From RUG14300 sp964391805 (GTDB lineage Bacteria > Bacillota > Clostridia > Christensenellales > CAG-1252), in NCBI GenBank assembly GCA_964391805.1, contig CAYMNK010000005.1, positions 1 to 64,000 of the forward strand: a DNA stretch of 64,000 nt. Direction: 5' to 3'. The notes below the pieces were generated by a model. That model ran no database searches and was not told the origin of the DNA. It saw only the letters and a list, made by a program, of their open reading frames with translations. This document shows positions 7,942 through 17,900 of the stretch, one piece after another (the stretch's first letter is position 1; each line of letters opens with the position of its first letter). The translations under genes and the position numbers were made by a program.

Positions 7942-8751
7942 ATTCATCGGAAAGCGAAAAAGATAAGTTTTGATTATTGTATCCGTTTTTGTTAATGCGA
8001 AATTAGATACTGCGAGGCTGTGCCTCGCACTGCTACGCAGTTCGACTACAGGACGGTGTCCTTCCGCTGTAGGGGCCGATTAGTAATCGCCCTATCCTTG
8101 TTAAGGCAAGTGATAACTCCCATACAGGTCATTCCAAGCCTACAAAACTAAGATAAGATTCAAAACATCAATTGGTCATCCTGAGTGTAGCGACGGCGGA
8201 ATCGAAGGATCTTATTCCTTGTTAATAAGGATTTAAGATACCGACGCTTCGCGTCGCCCTATCGGGTTCGACTTCGCTTACGCTCAGTATGACATTTGAT
8301 GATATGAAGTGTATACGTCCGCCGTCATACTGAGCGGAGCTTTAGCGAAGTCGAAATTCGAGTGTAACGAGAATCAAACGACGTAGACGTTTGGTATCTT
8401 GCTGACGGTAAAGATAAGTTTCTGTTATTCTATCAGCTTTTTAATAATATGGAATAAGATTCCGATGCCAATAGCATCGCGGCTACGCCGTTCGACTGCA
8501 GGACGGTGTCCTTACGCTCAGAATGACAAGATGAGACGCTGACGCTTGCTATGATAAGGATGCCGTTAAAAATGCCGTCGTTATCGTCCGCAAGATACCA
8601 AATTGACCTTTCATTTCCGTCCAAGATACTGCAAGGTAAACCTTGCACTGCTACGCAGTTCGACTACAGACTTCGTCTTTCGCTCAGTATGACGGGACGG
8701 AAATATGTATGACGGCGGACGAGAGAACAGTATGACATTTAAATATTTGGA
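7942..8751. repeat. Intergenic palindromic repeat cluster 3
   Basis: There is no gene. Triple-hairpin repeats begin at 8006, 8237, 8458 and 8625, with first stems GCGAGGC, GACGC, GATGC and GCAAGG respectively, each with its complementary arm. A palindrome unit begins near 8068. The segments 8027-8260 and 8578-8669 recur beyond the next gene. Confidence 0.8.
8027..8260 (+). repeat. 234-bp perfect direct repeat, copy 1
   Basis: This segment is identical, base for base as read, to 9900-10133 and lies in the same orientation. It contains parts of triple-hairpin repeats and a GTCATCCTGAG-type segment. The Fic-like gene 8752-9693 lies between the copies. Confidence 0.9.
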
Positions 8752-9693
8752 TTATGGGATGGTCTTCCAGCAGTTCTTTTTCATAAAGGATGAGATAATC
8801 GAGATATCCTCACCTTCGTAGTACTTAACAAGCAAAGCCTTAAACTCAGGCACGCTGTTTTCGGGAATAACTAAAAAACCACCTCCATGTGCTATCAAAT
8901 AGTGATTGGCGAATATAATAGAAGCTCTTTTATTGCCATCAAGAAATATTTGTGTCTTCATACAGTAAAGACATAACTTAATCGCTATATCTATTGCCTC
9001 GATGTCCTCTTTAGTTATGTTGCTTATTTCTACTTTTACATCGATTTCATTTGGAATTGGCGGAATATAGGATGAACCTCCTATTGTAACAGGCACACCA
9101 CGAATACGGCCACCTTCGGCGAAAAAGCCTTCATTAACAAGCCTTGCAATATGACTCAGCATATAGTAATCGGAATTACTCGCAATAACATCTTTATCCA
9201 GTATAAATTCCCATGCATGCTTTAAGTTCAAGATCTTTTGAACATCGGTTGCCAACATTCCATTTACTTTTCCATTCTCAATTATCTCTTCGGTTTGTGG
9301 AAATGATGTAGCAACCCCCTCTAAAACGGCTTGGTCATAAATATTTATCTTCATATTGGCTCGTGCAAACGCAATATTATTAATTACGTCGGAAGACAAC
9401 TCATCCTCGGAATACCCTAAAGATGCGAGTTGTCTTTCGATTCCTCGCAACTCCTTACGAATTTCACGAGCCTCTTTTGAATTTCGTAATAGAAGATTAT
9501 AGAGCTCGTCCGTGTAAGCACTAACATATGTTGAGGTTAGTTTACCGGCGACTCTTTTTCTAATGTATAGATATTTATTGTCACCGATTTGCTTAATCTC
9601 AGGTGTACCGTCGTACGGCATAAGCTTCAATCTGGAATTTAAATCCGCCTTTTTTCTCAACAATTCCTGTATAACACTAAATTGTGTAGCCAT
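8752..9693 (-). CDS. Fic-family protein with Gln in place of the catalytic His
   Basis: This 313-residue protein has the Fic core at about 105-270. The motif reads Q248-I-F-L-D-G-N-K-R256, of the Doc/Fic H-x-F-x-D-G-N-K-R type, but the first His, the general base in active enzymes, is Gln. The upstream inhibitory-helix region has L-E-G (E125) but lacks the usual Ser/Thr four residues earlier (Q121). An N-terminal ~95-residue domain contains P-Y-D-G-T-P-E and Y-L-Y-I-R-K-R. Similar Gln-bearing Fic proteins recur in Bacillota as far as I recall, so this may be a real subfamily rather than decay. The start at 9693 has GAGGAG 6 nt upstream, and there is a promoter. The gene lies between two sets of direct repeats. 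Activity is doubtful or altered. Confidence 0.88.
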   Translation of the reverse strand: MATQFSVIQELLRKKADLNSRLKLMPYDGTPEIKQIGDNKYLYIRKRVAGKLTSTYVSAYTDELYNLLLRNSKEAREIRKELRGIERQLASLGYSEDELSSDVINNIAFARANMKINIYDQAVLEGVATSFPQTEEIIENGKVNGMLATDVQKILNLKHAWEFILDKDVIASNSDYYMLSHIARLVNEGFFAEGGRIRGVPVTIGGSSYIPPIPNEIDVKVEISNITKEDIEAIDIAIKLCLYCMKTQIFLDGNKRASIIFANHYLIAHGGGFLVIPENSVPEFKALLVKYYEGEDISIISSFMKKNCWKTIP

Positions 9694-9722
9694 ATTATCT
9701 CCTCAAGAACATTTTCAAAGTA

Positions 9723-9751
9723 ATTATATCATAAATCATCAGATAGGTCAA
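9723..9751 (-). promoter_or_regulatory. Promoter of the Gln-type Fic gene
   Basis: Read on the minus strand, TTGACC (9746-9751), 17 nt and TATAAT (9723-9728). Just upstream, ATAGGGAAC (9756-9764) and GTTCCCTAT (9791-9799) form a 9-bp dyad with a 26-nt centre that could be an operator. Confidence 0.75.
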
Positions 9752-9899
9752 GATTATAGGGAACATTTTATAGTTTTAATTGATAAAAAAGTTCCCTATT
9801 TTTAACGATAATTATATGATGATAATGATACTCGTTATCGTCCGCAAGATACCAAATTATTTTTTTTGTTTCCGTCCAAGATACTGCAAGGTAAACCTT

Positions 9900-10133
9900 G
9901 CACTGCTACGCAGTTCGACTACAGGACGGTGTCCTTCCGCTGTAGGGGCCGATTAGTAATCGCCCTATCCTTGTTAAGGCAAGTGATAACTCCCATACAG
10001 GTCATTCCAAGCCTACAAAACTAAGATAAGATTCAAAACATCAATTGGTCATCCTGAGTGTAGCGACGGCGGAATCGAAGGATCTTATTCCTTGTTAATA
10101 AGGATTTAAGATACCGACGCTTCGCGTCGCCCT
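9900..10133 (+). repeat. 234-bp perfect direct repeat, copy 2
   Basis: Identical to 8027-8260. Its first 24 bases are shared with the neighbouring block copied from 8578-8669, which marks the likely crossover. Confidence 0.9.
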
Positions 10134-10411
10134 GCGGGTTCGACTGCGGTCTGTCGACCTACGCTGTAGGGGCATTTAGAAAACGCCCTATCCTTGTAAT
10201 ATATTACTGTACTTTTTATGCAAAGCAAGTGCGAAGACCGGCTTTTGGCGGGCAATTATTAATCGCCCCCTACTTGTTTGTGATATGGTTTTGGTTCTCA
10301 AGTGAAAGGCAAGTGCGAGGACTAGCTTTTGGCGGGCGATTGCTAATCGCCCCTACAATTTTATGATATATTGCCGTATTTTGTATAAAAAAGTGTGTGC
10401 TATAAAATATT

Positions 10412-10454
10412 CTTTTTTCAAGGATTTAGATCCTTCGACGATGCTCAGGATGAC
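10412..10454 (+). repeat. Direct repeat left of the truncated AlbA-type gene
   Basis: The motif TTCAAGGATTTAGATCC followed by TTCGACGATGCTCAGGATG matches 11724-11764 in the same orientation. Downstream similarity continues loosely (ATACCACATTCA in both). Confidence 0.75.
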
Positions 10455-10560
10455 ACGTATATAATGCTTTCTATACCACATTCACGATGCTCGGGATGAT
10501 ATGTATATGTGAGAAGATCAAACGGTCGTATGACGACGGACAAAAAACAGTATGATCACA

Positions 10561-10596
10561 AAATATCGCCGTTAGAATTTTCCAACGGCGATATTT
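10561..10596 (-). terminator. Terminator of the AlbA-type gene, bidirectional
   Basis: A perfect 13-bp stem (arms 10561-10573 and 10584-10596) has a 10-nt loop. It begins 3 nt after the TAA of the minus-strand gene. T runs exist on both sides but are longer on the plus strand. Confidence 0.75.
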
Positions 10597-10598
10597 TT

Positions 10599-11702
10599 TT
10601 ATTTGATTATTATCCAATAACCGGTTTTATTTGAACCTAAATGTTGTACAATATTATATTCCTTTAATTTCTTTAGTGCCCGAAATACCGTTCGTTCTGA
10701 AACTCCAATTTGACTTGAAATTGTTTTTACTGAACTCTTTCCACATTTTTTAATAGATTCTAATACTTCTCTTTCTGTCGAATTTAATTTTATCCCGATA
10801 TTGATATCAAAAATCGATGCTTCTTTCTTTTTAGGTACATTTATTATGACACTTTCTACGCCAATCTTGTCACTTTTAACATCACACTCTACGCCATAAA
10901 CATCATCATCTATGACATTGACGTCATTATCAACACCATTTATTATGACATCCTCAGTTCTTTTGCCTATTTTAAAATCATTTATCATGTCATTTATACT
11001 GACAAATCCTTTGCTACTGTCTGTTTTAGAATCAGTTATTGTGCCATTTATTATGACATTTGAGGTTGATTCGTCACTTTGTTGTCTAATAGCTTCGTTT
11101 ATTATGACATTTCCTGCACGTTCTACGTCATTTTCATCATTATCAACGTCATTTTCTACGCCACTTTCTACACCATAAGCATCTTCTTGTACAGAATCAA
11201 CGCCAAATGAATCATTTTCCATGTCACAAATAGCATTTTTAACGCCATTTATTGCTTTAACGGAAGACTGTATTTTGAAATCATCGATATCTAAATTATC
11301 TATGGATTCATTTTTTACTAATGCTTGCTTATTGAATGGGATAGTCACAGTAATCATATTCTTCGAAAAAGAATATGCCTCTTCGCCGTATTCACGCACA
11401 ACAATAGGTACACCATGCCCGGAGTGTTCTACAATTCCACATTGCAGAAAAATTTTCATAAGGTCTTTATTGACTGGCTCGGTTTTTCCTGATAAAAACT
11501 CTTCTTTTGTGAGATTTTTGGGAAGACCACCGTAAGACACAATCTCTAATCTATCATCAAACCAATAAACAGAAGGAGCTAATTCCTCAGACCATTTATT
11601 ATGAACACAAGCATTAATCCATGCTTCTTTAAATGCCTCGCCACTAAATAGGCGATACTCTCTTCTTGGACGAACAGAAACATCTATAAATGTCTCATTC
11701 AA
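10599..11702 (-). CDS. AlbA/HATPase-type regulator, 5'-truncated
   Basis: The first ~122 residues of this 367-residue frame are the C-terminal HATPase_c_4 part of AlbA_2-type putative regulators: E-A-W-I-N-A-C-V-H-N at 26-35, D-R-L-E-I-V-S-Y-G-G at 50-59, and G-I-V-E-H-S-G-H-G at 89-97. Residues ~130-300 are a low-complexity Asn/Asp linker with repeats of V-I-I-N-G and G-V-E-S. Residues ~308-367 are a helix-turn-helix (V-S-E-R-T-V-F-R-A-L). The usual N-terminal AlbA_2 (Schlafen-like) domain is missing. The frame stays open upstream of the TTG to 11735 and still reads like the family (V-L-N-Y-C-D-A-L), then hits a stop inside a repeat at 11724-11764. The gene is therefore decapitated by the repeat and has no visible ribosome site. 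It is probably a pseudogene. Confidence 0.8.
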   Translation of the reverse strand: MNETFIDVSVRPRREYRLFSGEAFKEAWINACVHNKWSEELAPSVYWFDDRLEIVSYGGLPKNLTKEEFLSGKTEPVNKDLMKIFLQCGIVEHSGHGVPIVVREYGEEAYSFSKNMITVTIPFNKQALVKNESIDNLDIDDFKIQSSVKAINGVKNAICDMENDSFGVDSVQEDAYGVESGVENDVDNDENDVERAGNVIINEAIRQQSDESTSNVIINGTITDSKTDSSKGFVSINDMINDFKIGKRTEDVIINGVDNDVNVIDDDVYGVECDVKSDKIGVESVIINVPKKKEASIFDINIGIKLNSTEREVLESIKKCGKSSVKTISSQIGVSERTVFRALKKLKEYNIVQHLGSNKTGYWIIIK

Positions 11703-11902
11703 AGCATCACAATAGTTTAATACTTTTTCAAGGATTTAGATCCTTCGACGATGCTCAGGATGACTAGATCTGTCGCTTGCGCTCGTTTGGATTCTATTTG
11801 AATTTACTATACCACATTCATTTGCTCAGGAGGACGGTGGTTGAAGAATTGCGTTAGGATGACATATATATGATTTTTCGCTGTGTATGACATAGAAGGA
11901 AA
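11703..11902. repeat. Repeat remnant between AlbA-type gene and giant lipoprotein gene
   Basis: This contains the right-hand copy (11724-11764) of the repeat also seen at 10412-10454, then degenerate GTATGACA-type pieces. No gene. Confidence 0.65.
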
Positions 11903-11936
11903 ACAAAAAACCGCACACGAGGTGCGGATTTTTTGT
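11903..11936 (-). terminator. Terminator of the giant lipoprotein gene
   Basis: CCGCAC (11911-11916) and GTGCGG (11922-11927) with a 5-nt loop are flanked by A and T runs on both sides, so it works in either direction. It lies about 40 nt after the stop codon of the minus-strand gene. Confidence 0.85.
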
Positions 11937-11974
11937 TTTTTGTTGTAGATTAACACTCTAATATAGATAAATCT

Positions 11975-14900
11975 TTACGCTACCGTAGACGTAGCAATAG
12001 TTGTAATCGAGAAATGTGAAATACCAATATTAGATCCTTTTACAAATAGACGAACAGCTGTTACTCCTTCAGGCAAACTATCGGTGTTTGTGGTTATAGT
12101 AAAATCAGATTCTCCAAATATTGTTGTCAATGAAGCTGCGGTACCACTATAACCATTGCAGTCTGAATCTATCCACGTTGAACCATCCGTCGTATACTGT
12201 ATCCAAATCTTACTAAATGTTTTTTTTGTTGTCCATTCTTTAAAGGAGAAAGAGACCTTTGTGATTGTCGCATTTAGAGGCGTAATAGTAATGTAATTAC
12301 CACTACTTGGATTCATTACGGGAACATCTTTTATAGTTTGAGTTTGTTTCGCTGTTTTTTCAAACTCAACACTAAACGATACAGCATTAACTCCTAAGTG
12401 AGATGAATCTACAGTTCTAGTGGTATATGAATTATTCCAACTATTTGCATAATCTTCAAAATTTTGGGATAAATCCACAGTGGTTGTAACAGAAGAGCCA
12501 GCTACTGGTTTTTCATAGTTGCAAACGGTGCAGATGTCGTTGTCACCATATGTGTGCTCTTCAGCGGTGCTGTCAAGTTTTGTGTTACATACAGTACATA
12601 TATGATAGTGGGTGGTGCTATCCTTAGACCATTCGGTGCTTTCTACATGCTTCTTTTCACCTATAGTTGCGGTTGAACCAGAAGAGATTTCGTACATATT
12701 CTTCGAAGTATCATTTTCGTTTTCGTAGTAAATAAATATACCGGTAACCGCAATTTCGTCACAACGTTCTACTTGGGTTGCGAGCTTATAGACATAGATA
12801 CTCATGTCACCATCAGAAACCATAACGGACATACTATTACTACTCCAAGCATAGTTGATCTCAGTTACGGTGCCGGTAAAGGTTACGTAGTGATTGAGAT
12901 ATTTACTGTTGCCGTCTTGGATGTCGGAAATGCTGACAGGAAATACAAAGTCCTCAGCAGGATTTAACGCTCCACATTCACAAAGACCTGTGGTTTCATT
13001 GTAAGAACAAGCAACTGTTTCGGTTGAACCGCATGTGCAAGACTTGGTGTGAGTGCCATCCTTATTGTCGGTTAATGTCCAATTGTGTGTGTGAGTTTCA
13101 ACTTTAATATCCTTTGTAAAGAAATCATAAGTGAATATTAATTGTTCACCTGCATTAGCACTTACAGTAAAATTGGTTCCATTATTTGAATATTGATAGC
13201 CATAATCCCATGAATCACCAATAAGAATCTTATATTCATATTGTTTTGATTCGGTTATTTCAATTAATCTTGTGTATAATCCCGTTACTTTATTATAACT
13301 AAATTCATTATTGGTATTAGTAGTATCCCAATCAATACCTGGAAGAGTTCCAACTAATTTGTAAGAATTCGAAATTGTTGAATTATCGCTTCCGTTAGAC
13401 TTCCAGTTTGTCATTGTATAATGGGCTTTTTGGTCAACATAACTTAATGTGATATCTTGACTTTGATTCCATATTGAATCCCAAATTATAGTAGATGTAC
13501 TAGTTCTAACGAAAACAACTTTCGGTTTATTAGGAGCTAACACATAGTAAATTGAGCTATTATTCGATATTGGACTCAACTCTAAATCCACATCATCGCC
13601 TTCGCCAAAGAAGTGAGCTATAATGTGAGCATTGTCATTATTCCACCCATTAGTCTCAAGATATACTACATTGGTTTGAGCGGTACAACCTGCGTTTGTA
13701 CACTTACCATTAGAGTCATAACTATGACCTGTAGCAGGATGTTCAGAATCAGGTAAAGTATTAGACTCACCACAACCATGGTCACAATAAGCTGTCTTAG
13801 TACCAGCTACCATGCAAGTTGCATCGTTATTGTAGGTGTAGTTGGTATATTCATGACCAAGAGCGCTATTCTCTACAGTACGACCACAAATAGAGCAAAC
13901 ACCATCTTCAGTACAAGTTGCTCCGGTAACATTGACTGTACTACATGTATGATTTTCACTATTTTCGCAAATCTCAGTGTAGGTGTAAGTTACATTTTCG
14001 ATGTAGATGTAGACGTCTTGTTGGTTTGATGCGTAGCATGAGAATAATTCATTAGCTGAATTGTACTGTAATAGGTTTCTGCTATTAGTTCCTTGAGCTG
14101 TTATGGTAGCAACACTATCATATATAGCAATAGTCCAACTGCTGTTATCTGATAAAGTCTCTTCAGATCTTAGGTAATTATTTTTATCAGCATTGCCTGC
14201 TGCATATAGATATTTAGAACCCACATTAAATGCATAGGTCCCATCTTTATTACCATTAACTATGATAATTATTTGTACATTTTCATTTGCACTTTCGTCT
14301 ATTGTAAATTGTAAACTTTCATTAGCATTCTTTGTAACAGTAATAGCACCACGATTATTCGTCTTCTGGTTAGTACTTAGAGCATAATAAGTCTCATCCT
14401 TCTTACCAACAATGATTATTCTGCTGCCTTCACTAAGTTTGGAATCATCGGTGAGAAGTTCCCAAGTAGAAGTTGAGGACCGCTTGAATTGTTTACTGCA
14501 GTCACTACATTTATAGAGATTATCTACACCATTTACTGCTTCATAATAATGTGCGTCGAGATCGATAGCGATAGTTAAATCATCAATTTCAGTACCTTCG
14601 TTGTCGAAGTTCTTGTGGCACACTGTGCATTCCTTATGTCCTTTGGTACCGGTTTCAGTACAAGTTGCAGGTGTTTCGTCAATCCAATCACCATAGGTGT
14701 GTTCACCATAGCTACCGTAATACTGCTTACATAATTCGCACTTAGCTTGTGCCTTACAAGTAGCTGTGCCACCATAACAATCTTCTAACTTCGTATGGGA
14801 CGAATCATGTGAACATACCAATGTATGTGTTCCATCACCATCCGCAATGTAAGAAGTCCAATCGTGTCCCAAAGCGTCACCATCCTCAAAAGTTTGGGAG

Positions 14901-17900
14901 CCTGTTGCGCCACAAGTACAGGACTTATAGTATACCGCTGCAGCTGTACAAGTTGCAGGTAATTTGAGATAATTACTATCTACTTTTTCTTGATTATAAT
15001 CGTGCGCAGACACTTCAACTTTTTCGCCACAAGTCTGACATTCTTTCCAGTGGTTACTTTCGTCAGAGGACCATTCTACACTCTCGGTATCATGACCGAG
15101 AGCAGGAATTTCAACCTTTGTGTTGTAGGTACAACGAGAACATTTTTGGTATGCATTCCAACCGGGTTCGGTGCAAGTCGAAGCTTGAGCAGAAACGTCT
15201 TGCATTTCATGACCAAGTTGAGTAAACTCTATATGTATGGTTTCACCACTCTTTAGTTGTGCCCATTCTTCGGTAAATTCCGGCGAATAATCAGCACTTC
15301 CGTCAGTTATACAAGTTGGATATACTACGTTAGAAACGTTGATGTCCTTGGTTTCAGCAGACTCAGTATGTTCACAATTGGAACATTTATGAGTAGCATA
15401 GCAAGTAGTATAGTCGGTATTCCAAGTGTAAGTAACTTCACCATAATTAGTATGCTCACAACCATAACCACATGAACAATGACCATCGTTGTCAAGAACG
15501 TGATCGGATGGTTCGCCAATTAAAAGCCCACAATCATCACACTTGTTTTGGTGTTGAGCATCATTGATAGTGGTTAATTTTGAATATTGGTGACTACATT
15601 GATATTCACAAACTGAACATTTTCCATCAACCCAGGTGTGTTCAGTTGACTCCTCAATGGTTTCTTGACAATACTTACAGACCTGTTTGTGATTATCTGC
15701 TGTTTGCATATATCCAACACCATTGACGCCATCTTTTGTATGATTGGTGAGATCTTTGTTACCGTTGAAAGTTTCTTGTTGTTCAGTACCTTCACTTGAT
15801 TTACCACACTTACATGATTTAAAGTAAATAGCATCTGTGGTACAGGTTCCTGCATCTAATAGATATTTTACATCTATTATTTCTTGATCATAGGTATGCT
15901 CAAGCTTGGAACCATCGTCAGCTATTGTATCAGTCTTACCACAACCATGGTCGCAGGATGCTGATTTGGTGCCGTCTGCTTCACAGGTTGCATTGTTATC
16001 GGATACATAATTAGTGAAACTGTGGTTATTGGAATTTACCTCACCATATTTCGCATGACAATCGATACATTCGGCTTGTTCGGTACATGTTGCAGTCCCG
16101 CCAGTACAATCTTCCGTAACTGTGTGCTTTGAGTTATAGATACAGGTTCTGGTATGCGTACCATCTCCGTTAGATACCCACTCACCATAATCATGAGCAT
16201 TTTCATCAATAGCTATAACTACATCGGTAAGTTCGTGAGAACCGTCGTGACTGTCATAATACTTTTCACAAACGGAACAGTAATAGCAAGCTTGTTTTAA
16301 GCCTGTAGAAGTACAAGTAGCAGCTACAGCAGACATTGGTTGTTCGGTTGTCATCGAGTGAGCAGTTTTACCTGCAGTTTCTATATCCTTCAATACATAG
16401 GGATTATCTATCCAATCTACGTCAAATGTGGCAGTAAGGGTAGATAACTCTACCTGTTGACAATTTGCTCTTTGCGTTATAACTTGAGTAACACTTGTAG
16501 ATATGGCGGTTTGGGTATGTCCCGTGTTTCCTTTGGAACAACTACTAACTGTACATTCACGAGTAGCGGTACATTCCCAATGCCAATTAGAGTTTTCATG
16601 ATCATTGGGATCATCATTTACTCTTAAAAACTCATAACTTATTTCACTATATTGGTGGACGGGCGCGATATAAAGATCATCCCAAGTGGTTTCATTTTTA
16701 TTCTCATCGAAATAGGTACCGCATTCGCACAAATAGTAAGCATCCCAACCGTTTTGCAAGCAGTTACCTTCTTGACCTGAATGCAAAGTGCCTAAGTTAT
16801 GTCCCGGAGCGGCTACATAAATCTTCTTGGTATCAAGCTTTAGATAGAGAGTGTATTCACCACTATGGATAACAGTGTTATCATCGGATAAGAAACCATC
16901 GTTCTCCCAGTCACTGTAGGAGTTTCCATATTGGTCCTTTACATTCAAATAAGCTCCTCTATTGAGAGAGACAACTGCTTTTAATTGATTATCTTCGTGT
17001 TCAGCAAAAACTACTGAATCGTTTAGAGTGTATACAATATCAGGTTGATCAACTTTAATTTCAGCATTAACTGAATTAAACTTGATCGTCACAGTCGCAT
17101 CATCAACCGCGACATTAAAAGTAATGTTAGCACCATTTACAGCGCCGAACCAAGTACCGTAATTGTCAAGAACTTTAAATTCATAATCGCCACTATTAAT
17201 GCCGTTGAATGTCCTGTACCATACTCCGCTTTCAGCATCATATGATAATTTATTGGATTCCGAGGTAGTCCAGCCACTGTCGGTAATAGTTCCAACAGCC
17301 CAATATGATCTTGTTTCATAAGAAATCCAACCACTACCATCTTCATTCCAATTTACTACTTTATAGCAATTATTGCCATCAGTCGGTATTGATAAATCTC
17401 CGGTTTTACCCCAGTTTTCATTATCATTAACACTTGGAGTAGCATCATTCGGACTCATTCTTATAATGATTACATTATCCTTATTATCAGGAACATAGCA
17501 CTCATAATCACCATACGAATTAGCAATTGCAGTAAAAGTACCATATTCGTTCTCATTATTTGAATTCCAGAAATAAGCTGCAAACCATGCATTAGCATCT
17601 CTCCAGTTAGCGCTTGTTGCAAGATAAATTTTCGCTTGTTCTTCACCACATACTGTACACTTGTGATCATTATCATAAGTGTGCTCACTTGCTATTTGAC
17701 CACAGTATGCACAATTGTGGCTATTAGATTGAGCTTCGTGTACACCAAGCGTCTCTTCGCAACCTTCACGGTCACACTTATGGTCTTTGTTTTCGTCGAT
17801 ATGTCCGAGAGCATCACCGACTGATACTTCTTTAGTTGCGGTTTTATTCAAATAAGAAAATACGGCAGTATATGTAATTACCTTGGGATTTGTACAATCT

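Larger units (their letters stand above)
9752..10560. repeat. Intergenic palindromic repeat cluster 4
   Basis: There is no gene. Triple-hairpin repeats begin at 9880 and 10110. The block 9832-9923 matches 8578-8669, and 9900-10133 matches 8027-8260, so this cluster is a mosaic of two segments from the other side of the Fic-like gene. Variants of the GGGCG palindromes lie near 10165-10185, 10250-10272 and 10334-10355; some are no longer perfectly paired. Confidence 0.8.

Noticed and set aside
8433..8648. 71-codon minus-strand frame
   Set aside because: It lies wholly within palindromic repeats, with no ribosome site.
8027..10133. Assembly artefact as sole cause of the 234-bp duplication
   Set aside because: It cannot be excluded without reads, but different flanks and a clear mosaic junction make a real recombination product more likely.
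7942..10560. Insertion sequence remnants
   Set aside because: No transposase fragment and no IS-type ends were found; the repeats are non-coding and palindromic.
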